This document shows, piece after piece, positions 24,352-32,580 of a stretch of DNA of 64,000 bases; the first letter of the stretch is position 1; every line of letters starts with the position of its first letter. Origin of the DNA: Armatimonas rosea (GTDB taxonomy: Bacteria; Armatimonadota; Armatimonadia; Armatimonadales; Armatimonadaceae); assembly GCF_014202505.1 (NCBI RefSeq), contig NZ_JACHGW010000001.1:806001-870000 (forward strand), given 5' to 3'. Position numbers and translations under genes: made by a program. The notes below the pieces were generated by a model. It was given only the letters and a program-made list of their open reading frames with translations. It was not told the DNA's origin and searched no databases.

Positions 24352-25236
24352 CTACCAGTAGCCCCGGCGGCGGAAGTAGACCAGCGCCGTACCGCTGGCC
24401 AGCCCCATCACTCCCATCGCGGCCCACAGGCTCCACGACGGTGCCTGCTCGAAGTGGCCGATATTCATCCCGAAAAATCCCGTGATCGCGGTGATCGGGA
24501 GCGCCAGCGCCGCAATCGCCGTGAGCCGCTTCATCTGCTGGTTGAGCCGGTTGCTGGTCTGGGCCATGATCGCCTCCAAGACCCCCGAGAGAATATCGCG
24601 GTGGAGGTCGATCTGCTCAGTCAGGCGCAGGCAGCGGTCGAAGATATCCTGAAGCTGCGGCGTCAGCTGAGAATCCAAGACACGGTGCTGGAGACGAAGG
24701 AGCTGGTTCACCAGATCACGGAGCGGTGCGACTGTCTGGCGCAAGAGAAGAAGCTGTTTTTTGAGACGGAGCGCGGGGCCAATATCGACCATGCCCAAAG
24801 GATCGTAGGCCGCGAGCTCCAAGGCATCGATCTGCTCATCGAGGCGGTCCATTGCCGGGTAGCAGAGATCGATACACTCGTCGAGGAGCGTAAAGAGGAG
24901 CTGGCTGGGGGTTTGGACGCTTGGCGGCAAGACAGGGAGGGGAGGATCGGTGTGGAGAAGCACGATGTCGGCTCCAATAAAAAGATCCCACTCCCGGGTG
25001 ACGTCCTCCAGATCGTCGGCATCGGTTCCGGTCAGGCCGCTCCAGAGCCGTAGGGTTACCAAGAGGGCGGAGTCGCATAGAACCAGGCGCGAGCGCTGGT
25101 CACGCTCGCGGGAGCGCTCCAGGGTGGCCTCGGGGATACCGAGCTGGCGCGCTTCTTGCTCCCAGTCGTCGAGAGGTATCTCTTGCAGGCCAGTCGGGAG
25201 GCGCCAGATAGACGTGTTACAATGCGGGCTATTCAT
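24352..25236 (-). CDS. corA: CorA-family divalent-cation transporter
   Basis: 294-residue inner-membrane Mg2+/Co2+/Ni2+ channel protein. The cytoplasmic domain (about 1-235) is acidic with long helices ('DLVNQLLRLQHRVLD', 'IDLHRDILSGVLEAIMAQTSNRLNQQMKRLT'). Two C-terminal membrane helices flank the pore signature G-M-N ('ITGFFGMNIGHFE', about 250-262). ATG 25236 is the first start that leaves the usual N-terminal domain; upstream residues overlap the divergent YkgJ gene. 'GAAGAAG' lies just before it. Confidence 0.92.
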   Translation of the reverse strand: MNSPHCNTSIWRLPTGLQEIPLDDWEQEARQLGIPEATLERSRERDQRSRLVLCDSALLVTLRLWSGLTGTDADDLEDVTREWDLFIGADIVLLHTDPPLPVLPPSVQTPSQLLFTLLDECIDLCYPAMDRLDEQIDALELAAYDPLGMVDIGPALRLKKQLLLLRQTVAPLRDLVNQLLRLQHRVLDSQLTPQLQDIFDRCLRLTEQIDLHRDILSGVLEAIMAQTSNRLNQQMKRLTAIAALALPITAITGFFGMNIGHFEQAPSWSLWAAMGVMGLASGTALVYFRRRGYW

Positions 25237-25290
25237 GACTTCTTCACAAGCGAGCTCTAGACTCGGTCTGAACAGGAGGATACCCCAGCG

Positions 25291-25812
25291 GTGACAGAGC
25301 TGCTCAAGATGGCGGAGGAGACACACGACTCCCAGGCGAGCTGGGAGCGATTCCTAAGACGCCGCCAGGCCCTAGAGACAGAGATGGAGCTAGAGGTCTG
25401 TGATGGCTGTGATCACTGTGGGACCCGCTGCATCGCGGGTTTTGGGGTTACTCAGCAGGAGTGGGAGGACGTGTCCGCCTTTCTTGCCACACAGCCTGCC
25501 GAGGAGCTTGCTCGTATCGCCGCGCAGGAGAAGACAATCCCCTGGCCCGGTTCCGAGGAGCTTGGGGTGGACGTGACGGTCACGTACTGTCGCTTCCGTG
25601 ATAGGGAGCGCCAGCAGTGCTCGGTCTATCCGGCCCGTCCGACCATCTGTCGACTCTTTGGTCAGACGAGCTGGCTGCCCTGTCCTATTGAGGCTGTCTC
25701 TCGCTATCCCGAGGCAGCCGCCTCCGTCTGGAACGACTACCGGGAACAAAAAAGAAAAACCTGGGAAGAGTGGCAGGAGGAGGAGAACATGAGGAAGATG
25801 TCGAATCGGTAG
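25291..25812 (+). CDS. YkgJ-family zinc/iron-chelating cysteine-cluster protein
   Basis: 173-residue cytosolic protein. 'VCDGCDHCGTRCIAGF' (about 36-51) and 'YCRFRDRERQQCSVYPARPTICRLFGQ' (about 99-125) are the cysteine clusters of the YkgJ/UPF0153 family, thought to bind Zn or Fe-S. The reaction is unknown for the family. GTG 25291 with AGGAGG at 25274-25279 is the likely start; ATG 25309 is an alternative. Confidence 0.82.
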   Translation: MTELLKMAEETHDSQASWERFLRRRQALETEMELEVCDGCDHCGTRCIAGFGVTQQEWEDVSAFLATQPAEELARIAAQEKTIPWPGSEELGVDVTVTYCRFRDRERQQCSVYPARPTICRLFGQTSWLPCPIEAVSRYPEAAASVWNDYREQKRKTWEEWQEEENMRKMSNR

Positions 25813-25854
25813 TGTGCTAGAGAGGCATGGGATGGTGGGTAGGTTTTTTAGGGC

Positions 25855-25884
25855 TTGCCTTGCTTCCCAGCGCTATGTTATAAT
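25855..25884 (+). promoter_or_regulatory. Near-consensus promoter of the surface-protein block
   Basis: -35 TTGCCT (25855-25860), 18-nt spacer, extended -10 TGtTATAAT (25876-25884). It is the strongest promoter seen in the window and stands before the 6.3 kb gene at 26127. The first downstream codon of the leader frame, GTG 25891, starts 6 nt after it. Confidence 0.65.
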
Positions 25885-25890
25885 CCGCGC

Positions 25891-26106
25891 GTGTCTCTCT
25901 GCAGTGTCTGCACAACTGAAACAATCTCTGGCTATCCAGGGGTCCAACTAGGTACCGGGTGTGCAGGCCACAAGCGACATTGCGGGAGCGGGAGTCTGGG
26001 TAAGCTCACGCTCTTTACTGGCGGGACGCGGCAATGGTCATGCTGTCGTCTGTGCTTGCCCGGATGCTGTCTGTCGTGGTCCGATACGGGCTGCGGAACG
26101 GGCTAA
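25891..26106 (+). other. Possible leaderless leader reading frame upstream of the giant propeller protein gene
   Basis: GTG 25891 lies exactly 6 nt after TATAAT, as in the leaderless genes elsewhere, and opens a 71-codon frame ending at TAA 26106. The product would be Cys-rich ('CCRLCLPGCC') and resembles nothing known. GGAGG (26111-26115) then stands before TTG 26127, the proposed start of the large gene. The layout parallels the 23-codon frame before the 32577 gene. It may be a regulatory leader or chance; there is no codon-use evidence. Confidence 0.3.
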
Positions 26107-26126
26107 TCGAGGAGGTTGACCCCACT

Positions 26127-29100
26127 TTGAAGTTCGTGCCTACATCACGGCGATATGCCGCACTTGCTGTTTTTATGACCGCGCTGGTCGGGATAACAGC
26201 TGTGGCGAACGCGCAGCGCAGGGAACGGCAAACGCCGAGCCTGGGTAAATACACGGTTCCGTTACGCGCGTTTTCGGGCGTTGGCGATAACCGTTTTCTC
26301 TCGCCGAGCGTGACTGCTCGCGAGTTGAATGCGACGGGCGCTCAAACCAACGGCGGGACTAAGAATCCCACACGTGTACAGATCGGTGGTCCCAACGGAT
26401 CGAATGTCCAGGAAAAAGTGGTGGATGCGACTTTCTCGGAGACAACCGATGAGCGCATGCCTTACTGGACCGACGATGAACTGACGATCTACTTTGCTAA
26501 AAACTCGGGGACCGATGCCTCGAGCCACTACCAGCTCCATCGAATCGCTTCGAGCGTGGTCAATAACCCACAACAAAACGGAGCGGGAGTCAGTGTCGCC
26601 CTCACTAAAGAGTCGCTGGCAGATCACTGGTGGCCCACTCCGGATAAGTCGGGTGGCCGCCTGGCATTTGTCAAGTCTGTGGACAACCGTGTTCTCACAG
26701 ATCCCCTCAAGACATGGCAGCTGTACGTCGCGGTGACGCCCTCGCCAGGAAACACTATTGACATTGGTCCGGGGGGGAACAGTAACCTCCTCAACTTGAC
26801 GGGCGATCCCCAGACTTTCCGCGGCAAGAAGTTCGTCACTGTTGGACGGGCTTGCTGGATTGGGACAACCGATCTCTTGTTCTCGGGGCTACTGCAGGGT
26901 GATACGAACTACCACCTCTACACGGTGAACATCGTCTCCCGCCGCTTTACGCAGGTAACGGGTGGGGCTGCCGATGAGCGAAACCCAAGTATCTCGCCTG
27001 ATGGCCGGTACGTTGCCTTCGACTCTACCGCTCAGCCTACCGTCGCCGGTAATATTTATGTTGGTGGTGGAGTTCCTGCCACGGATGTAAACGTCGGTGG
27101 CGAGAACATCGCGGTTGCGACCGGGGTCAATGGTAGCGGTAAGCGCAATATCTTCGTGATGAGCGTTGCCAACGGGACCGTGACTCAGTTCACCAACCGG
27201 TATGCGGGTGCGCCGGACTCCGACGATGTTCAGCCCTCCTTCTCTGCGTCCCGAAGTAACCTCTACACTAACACGACGGGCGCAGCGTACTACATTGCTT
27301 TTGCCTCGACCCGTCAGCCCAATATTCCTGGGGCCCCGACTGCATACACCGCAGGTGGTAACACCCACGATATCTATGCGGTGCAGGCGACGGCGACGGC
27401 AACCACAACAGGCAACCTGCTAGTTGAGTCGGGTCCCAACACAGGGGCGCAAGCTGCCAAGCAGATCGACACGGCTGATCCCGGCTACATCTTTGATGAT
27501 CAGTACCCCACATGGTCTCCGTTCATCAATGCCACTCGGGTCGCGTTTCAGTCCAACCGTGTTGGAAGCCTTCAGTCGGGTAACTTCGGTGAAGGGTTCC
27601 GGACACCGGCCTCCCCGACCCCGTCAAACTACAGCGACATCTGCCTTGCAACCGTTCTGGATGTGAGTGCACCTACGCTGATTCGCTTCGACACCAGCAC
27701 GAGCTCGGGCGAGATCGTTCACATCAACCCCGTTCGGCCTGGCGATACTCGGCCGCAGCCCTTCGATGCGGACGTTTCATCGCGCAGTCGTGCAAGTGAC
27801 AGCCCGCTCTATCCCGGACAAGAAGCCTTCTTCACGGTTCGTATGGATGACCGCGAGTCGGGTGTTCAGTCCGTCTGGCTTCAGTTCAAGAACCCGAACT
27901 CAAAGTACCAGTCTCTTGCCCAAGGTGGCCTTGGGGTTGAGCACAAAGAGTACACGGGTACCCACTACGTTCTGTGGGAGGGCAGCCCGCCTCAGGTACT
28001 ACCCTGGATGTCTGCGGATGGCTCCAACCGTGTCGGCGTCGAGTACGAGGCACAAGTGGTTGGCCTCGATGGAGTGACCTACTTCAATCACCGCAACTCG
28101 GGTGGGCCTATCTACACTCCGGCAACAAACGACAGGTTTGCCTTTACGGGTGCTGCTAATCCTCCTCTAGATGGTAACGGTGGTCGTCCGAACGCTTGGT
28201 TACGTCTCCAGCCGCTTGTCGACATTAATGGTGACCCCATAAAGCCCGCCGACGGTCGTGGTGGTGTGCTTTACGGAGCGAAGTGGCGCATGCCTGCGGA
28301 GGCTTCGGACTGGATCATAGATGTCATTGCGTATGACAATGCTACTAACCCCTACGGTGGTGGCTCACGCAACTGGATCATCTACGACAATGTCTGGGGA
28401 TTCTCCACGGCTGCTATTCCCAACTCACCCGATGTTGATACGCTCTTTGTCTCTGACAATACTCTGGGGCAGAAGTTCTTCATTGCCCGTCCGGGTGAGA
28501 TCGCAGGAAACCCCGACAACGCGCAACCCGTCTCGTTCGGGGCAGAGTCCTACTACACGGACCCTGTCATGACCCGCTACCCGCAAGAGGTCAATCCTGT
28601 TGCACCTCCTGCGCCTGGCTCAACGACTCTTCGCTCCTGGTCTCAGGCTGGGCCGTTGCAGCTGACAGGGCGCTTCGGTGGACGTTATCTCAATGGGGTT
28701 GCGATCAACCCTGGTGTGATCCATCCACTTGGAGTGGGTTCCTACACGGATAGCCAGATCGACTTCTCGCCGGTCATCGAGACCAATGGTGAGACGTACG
28801 CTCTGCCGAACACGGGGCGCTACACCATCTGGCGTACGCTCTGCCGTGGGCCCGTTCCACAGGAGCTCATGGATGCTTATCTGCCCTACGCCGCGCCTTC
28901 GCCGGCAGACGTCGTGGCGGGTGAGAAGAGTGAGCGGACGGTTCGCGTTAAGAAGCGTCTCATCGTCTGGGCATCTCCCTTTATTGGTAACGTCTTTATG
29001 GGAGCAGGTAGCCTCGCTGACCTGAAGACCCAAGAGCGCCTTACCAACTACGTTAATAATGGTGGAGCTCTGTTCGTCTCCGGTATGGACATCGGTTTTG

Positions 29101-32100
29101 CTCTCGCAGGTAATGGCCAGAGCAACGCTTTCTACAGTGGAACACTGAAGGCTCAGTATGTCTCGGATAGTGGTGGGAGCGGGGCGGAGTCAATCGTTGC
29201 GGTTGGGACTACAACGCTCAACAATGACGCTTGGCCAGCAGACCAGCACCTCTACGGTACCTTCGACGGAAACAACTGGGTCTACAGCGCACCACGCTCT
29301 GCACCGCTCAGTGCCCGTTTCAATACAGGTACTGGCCCGGGAGATGGTGGTCGGACAAGTGACTCTACCACTGCCTACATTGACTCGATCAGCCCCCTCA
29401 CAGGAGCGACGCTTGAGTACAACTTCAACAACGGTGCTGGTGCCCTTATCTCCAGTACAACCGCAAACGGTGGTCGTGTCTACTATGCTTCCTTTGGTTT
29501 CGAGAGCCTCGGAAACGACTGGTATCCACAGACAGTAGGAAGCAATACGGTTCTCTTCAACCGTGCTCGCCGTGCTGAGATCATGACGAACTTCCTTCTG
29601 TCGAACCGTACGGGCACGATCTCGGGACGCATTATCGACGACAACGGCTCGCCGGTTGCTGACGCTCTGGTTCGTGCCACTCAGGGAAGTAATGTTGCGG
29701 TTGGAACTGCTCTTACGGATGCAAGTGGTAACTTTATCATCCAAGGGCTGCCGATTGGTCGCTACAACCTCTCTGGGTACCGACAAGGGTTCTACACCCA
29801 GCATGGAACGGGTTATCTAGTCCAAGCTGCAAACGATACGAAGGTATCGCTCCAGCTGAAGCGCGCTAACCCTGGCCAGCTCTCCAATATTCGAAAGCCC
29901 TCTGCTCCTCTCACTGAGGGAGGTGTCTTCGCACTGGACGGTAAGACGGGTATTGGTGGTGTTGAAGTGCAGGCTCGCCGCGTAAATGCGGACGGGACCA
30001 TGAATATCGCGAGTGCCATCTCTTCCGATGGAACAGACGGTCGTCGGCCAGGGGCATACCTGATCCGTGACCTTCTGATCTGGGATGATGGCTACGAGAT
30101 CCTGGTCAATAGCCCCACGAAACCTGACTTGGATTCCGCGGGCCGCCCACAGTACAACACGGATGGCACCCTCAAGACGGTTGTCAACCCTGCGTACCGT
30201 GCAGAACTCACAGATCTTTTGGTCGGTAAGCAGCCCCAGTCGGGTGTGGTGCTTGGATCCGGTACCCTGATTCAGAACCGACCCATTACTGGACAACCGG
30301 AGCGGTGGCGCTTGATCGTCGTTGAGGACCAAACCTCGCAGATGGACTTCCTTCTTGGTGGTCAATCTCAGAAGGTGACAGGAACTGTCCTCGACTCGAC
30401 CACCAATAGTCCTCTGGCAAATGCCTTTGTGACTGCTGTCGATGAAACGACAGGGGCGACGATTGCATCGGCCAAGACGGATGCTGCGGGGAACTACACC
30501 TTGCTGACCGTCGCGGGTTCGTTGGACAAGCTGCCTGCATCTACCTACACGATCACTGCGTCAGCGCTTGGATACAACACCGTCTCCTTTACGAAGGTGG
30601 TGGTGGGTGGAACGGGTGACCTCGTTCTCCCTGTATTCCGCTTGACTCCGTTGCCTGACGGTTCCGTCTCCGGAACGGTTCGTAAGGTAACAGGCGATGC
30701 GTTAGAAGCAGGTGTGACGATTCGGTTCTACATCGTGCAGAATGGGATCGTGAGCTCGACGCCGGCCAAGACAGTGGTCACCACACCGACTCTGACAAGT
30801 GATGCGACGGGGTACACCTATAACTTTAAGACCACTCTCTCACCAGGGCTCTACGAAGTTATTGGCGACAAGGTCGGTTTGACAACCGATCCGACACCTC
30901 TGCCGCGCCTTACCGTAACGTCGGCGACGGAGCGTCAGTCGTATAACTTCCGCATGCAACCTGCAAAGGTCTACAGTGATGGGGTTCAGCTGATCTCCAC
31001 ACCCGGCCTCTACAGCTACAGCGGTCCGTCTGCGATCACAACACGCGGTATCTTCGGGATCTCCGCCACTGGCGACAACGACGGTGACGGGACAGCCAAT
31101 ACTGCAAAGGATCAAGCTGTCTACAATCTCTTCAATGTCGCGGACTGGACGGGGACGGAGTACAACGTCAACCCAGACCTACAGATCCAGGTTGGTAAGG
31201 GGTACTTCGTGAGGTTCAACTCGCCTGTATCCGTGACCCAAGTTGGGACTGCTCTTCCTGGTACAACCTTTACCATTACGCTCGCACCCGGTTGGAACCT
31301 GATCGGACACCCCTTCGTGAATCCGACCAGCCCCAACACACCTGCTCCCGATCTCGACCTGTTTGCTCAGGGACAGATTCAGGAAGAAGGTGCGGCAGTG
31401 CTTAGCATGACGGAGGCTGTACGCCAAGGCAAGGTTCGCGGAGTCCTATTTGGCTACTCTGGGTCTAACAACGGATCCCAGTACTACCAGGCAAATGTCC
31501 TCAAGCCGTGGTTTGGATACTGGTTCCGCAACCTGACGAATCAGCCCATTAAGCTAATCCTTACCTACCCGTCGTCGAGAGCGGTGAGCACTGCTAAGAC
31601 GCCTGTAACTCGTGCTCAGCGTGATGCGGTTACCACACGCTCGATCGTGAGCCGCAGTGTGACGGACTGGAAGATGCAGCTAGGCGTGAAGCTAGGTACC
31701 TATATGGACACTGACAACGCCATTGGAGTATCTCCTAGCGCCAAGGATAGTTACGATAATCAGGATACGGAAAAGCCCTCACGGGTACGGGATGTTCCTG
31801 GTGTCTATCTCTCTATTGATGGGACCAATGAAACCGGTCGTGCGGCTGGCTTTGCAGACCTAATCCAGGCTGCAACACCAGGTACTAAGACATGGAACTT
31901 CACTGTTGAGTCAACAGTGACGGGCAAGGCAACTCTCTTTGCGCCAAATGCTGGTCAACTGCCGAAGGACGTCATCCCTGTCCTGATCGATAAAGAGACC
32001 AACAAGCGGTATGCGATGCGAGCTGCGGCTGCCTTTAGCTACCAAGCGATTGCCAACCAGCCTCACCGCTTCCAGATTGAGGTTGCTCCTGCGAGGACTC

Positions 32101-32408
32101 GCCTATTGGCAATCAACAACTTGCGGGTTGCGGCAAACAGCCGTGGTCAGCTTGGAACAAGCTATCGCCTGAGCTTCTCGTCTACACAAGACGCAGATGT
32201 AGAGTTTGAAGTCCAGGCCTTTAGCGGTCGCACGATGCGCCGCATCCAGACCCGAGCATCGGGTGTGGGTGAGACAAGCATCGTTTGGGACGGGCGTGAT
32301 GCCCAAGGGGCTAATCTCCCTGCTGGGGCTTACCGCCTAGTCATCACAGCGAAGGATATAACGGGGGCGACTGTTCGGCGCGAAGTGCCGTTTGGAAGCG
32401 TCCGCTAG
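26127..32408 (+). CDS. Giant exported protein: TolB-type propeller, carboxypeptidase-regulatory-like domains, FlgD-type Ig C-terminus
   Basis: About 2093 residues. Signal peptide 'TSRRYAALAVFMTALVGITAVANA' (about 5-29). PD40/TolB-like propeller blades lie at about 100-540 ('ADERNPSISPDGRYVAFDS', 'YPTWSPFINATRVAFQSNR'). An Ig-like region follows, then a Rossmann-like segment ('RLIVWASPFIGNVFMG', about 945) and three carboxypeptidase-regulatory-like beta-sandwiches (about 1160, 1415, 1510; 'GTISGRIIDDNGSPVADALV'). The shared C-terminus is 'GWNLIGHPF' (about 1721), 'WKMQLGVKLG' (about 1847) and an FlgD-type Ig domain (about 1990-2090, 'VWDGRDAQGANLPAGAYRL'). A longer frame from ATG 26034 exists, but TTG 26127 has GGAGG 11 nt upstream and puts the signal peptide at the N-terminus. 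Codon use favours T-ending codons (GGT, CGT, GTT), unlike flanking genes. It heads the surface-protein block. Confidence 0.8.
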   Translation: MKFVPTSRRYAALAVFMTALVGITAVANAQRRERQTPSLGKYTVPLRAFSGVGDNRFLSPSVTARELNATGAQTNGGTKNPTRVQIGGPNGSNVQEKVVDATFSETTDERMPYWTDDELTIYFAKNSGTDASSHYQLHRIASSVVNNPQQNGAGVSVALTKESLADHWWPTPDKSGGRLAFVKSVDNRVLTDPLKTWQLYVAVTPSPGNTIDIGPGGNSNLLNLTGDPQTFRGKKFVTVGRACWIGTTDLLFSGLLQGDTNYHLYTVNIVSRRFTQVTGGAADERNPSISPDGRYVAFDSTAQPTVAGNIYVGGGVPATDVNVGGENIAVATGVNGSGKRNIFVMSVANGTVTQFTNRYAGAPDSDDVQPSFSASRSNLYTNTTGAAYYIAFASTRQPNIPGAPTAYTAGGNTHDIYAVQATATATTTGNLLVESGPNTGAQAAKQIDTADPGYIFDDQYPTWSPFINATRVAFQSNRVGSLQSGNFGEGFRTPASPTPSNYSDICLATVLDVSAPTLIRFDTSTSSGEIVHINPVRPGDTRPQPFDADVSSRSRASDSPLYPGQEAFFTVRMDDRESGVQSVWLQFKNPNSKYQSLAQGGLGVEHKEYTGTHYVLWEGSPPQVLPWMSADGSNRVGVEYEAQVVGLDGVTYFNHRNSGGPIYTPATNDRFAFTGAANPPLDGNGGRPNAWLRLQPLVDINGDPIKPADGRGGVLYGAKWRMPAEASDWIIDVIAYDNATNPYGGGSRNWIIYDNVWGFSTAAIPNSPDVDTLFVSDNTLGQKFFIARPGEIAGNPDNAQPVSFGAESYYTDPVMTRYPQEVNPVAPPAPGSTTLRSWSQAGPLQLTGRFGGRYLNGVAINPGVIHPLGVGSYTDSQIDFSPVIETNGETYALPNTGRYTIWRTLCRGPVPQELMDAYLPYAAPSPADVVAGEKSERTVRVKKRLIVWASPFIGNVFMGAGSLADLKTQERLTNYVNNGGALFVSGMDIGFALAGNGQSNAFYSGTLKAQYVSDSGGSGAESIVAVGTTTLNNDAWPADQHLYGTFDGNNWVYSAPRSAPLSARFNTGTGPGDGGRTSDSTTAYIDSISPLTGATLEYNFNNGAGALISSTTANGGRVYYASFGFESLGNDWYPQTVGSNTVLFNRARRAEIMTNFLLSNRTGTISGRIIDDNGSPVADALVRATQGSNVAVGTALTDASGNFIIQGLPIGRYNLSGYRQGFYTQHGTGYLVQAANDTKVSLQLKRANPGQLSNIRKPSAPLTEGGVFALDGKTGIGGVEVQARRVNADGTMNIASAISSDGTDGRRPGAYLIRDLLIWDDGYEILVNSPTKPDLDSAGRPQYNTDGTLKTVVNPAYRAELTDLLVGKQPQSGVVLGSGTLIQNRPITGQPERWRLIVVEDQTSQMDFLLGGQSQKVTGTVLDSTTNSPLANAFVTAVDETTGATIASAKTDAAGNYTLLTVAGSLDKLPASTYTITASALGYNTVSFTKVVVGGTGDLVLPVFRLTPLPDGSVSGTVRKVTGDALEAGVTIRFYIVQNGIVSSTPAKTVVTTPTLTSDATGYTYNFKTTLSPGLYEVIGDKVGLTTDPTPLPRLTVTSATERQSYNFRMQPAKVYSDGVQLISTPGLYSYSGPSAITTRGIFGISATGDNDGDGTANTAKDQAVYNLFNVADWTGTEYNVNPDLQIQVGKGYFVRFNSPVSVTQVGTALPGTTFTITLAPGWNLIGHPFVNPTSPNTPAPDLDLFAQGQIQEEGAAVLSMTEAVRQGKVRGVLFGYSGSNNGSQYYQANVLKPWFGYWFRNLTNQPIKLILTYPSSRAVSTAKTPVTRAQRDAVTTRSIVSRSVTDWKMQLGVKLGTYMDTDNAIGVSPSAKDSYDNQDTEKPSRVRDVPGVYLSIDGTNETGRAAGFADLIQAATPGTKTWNFTVESTVTGKATLFAPNAGQLPKDVIPVLIDKETNKRYAMRAAAAFSYQAIANQPHRFQIEVAPARTRLLAINNLRVAANSRGQLGTSYRLSFSSTQDADVEFEVQAFSGRTMRRIQTRASGVGETSIVWDGRDAQGANLPAGAYRLVITAKDITGATVRREVPFGSVR

Positions 32409-32414
32409 ATCAAG

Positions 32415-32466
32415 AGAGATTGCCTGGATTCATCTCTTGACAAGAGAAGGAATCCAGGCAATCTCT
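32415..32466 (+). other. Strong stem-loop without U-tract
   Basis: Perfect 17-bp stem (32415-32431 with 32450-32466) and an 18-nt loop that can itself pair (ctctt/aagag), 7 nt after the stop of the giant gene. No T-run follows, so processing, mRNA protection or Rho-type ending is likelier than intrinsic termination. Confidence 0.6.
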
Positions 32467-32495
32467 GTCGAAGAATAGTAACAATACGTGCGGGG

Positions 32496-32501
32496 TACAA
32501 T
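32496..32501 (+). promoter_or_regulatory. -10 box (TACAAT) before the CsgG-like gene
   Basis: TACAAT ends 7 nt before ATG 32509, the first codon of a short leader frame, and not before the main gene. Confidence 0.5.
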
Positions 32502-32508
32502 GCGAACC

Positions 32509-32580
32509 ATGATCGAGCGACCAGTTTGCTCGTTGAAAGAGAGGCTGGCTACGACAATGGACGGAGGAAAAACGCGTTGA
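32509..32580 (+). CDS. Putative 23-residue leader peptide, coupled to the CsgG-like gene
   Basis: ATG 32509 starts 7 nt after a TACAAT box and encodes MIERPVCSLKERLATTMDGG plus KTR. Its stop TGA (32578-32580) overlaps the TTG start of the next gene (32577) as TTGA. The main gene's Shine-Dalgarno GGAGG (32563-32567) lies inside this frame. This predicts that a leaderless ribosome reads the leader and hands over to the main gene. No regulatory peptide motif such as a codon run is seen. Confidence 0.45.
   Translation: MIERPVCSLKERLATTMDGGKTR

Noticed and set aside
25885-26126. Riboswitch (c-di-GMP type) in the long leader of the giant gene
   Set aside because: A 'gggacgc' string is present near 26026, but the conserved GEMM core and tetraloop receptor are not; no other riboswitch consensus was recognised.
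26034-26126. ATG 26034 as start of the giant exported protein
   Set aside because: It would place 31 extra residues before an otherwise normal signal peptide and has a poor ribosome site; TTG 26127 with GGAGG is preferred, though not proven.
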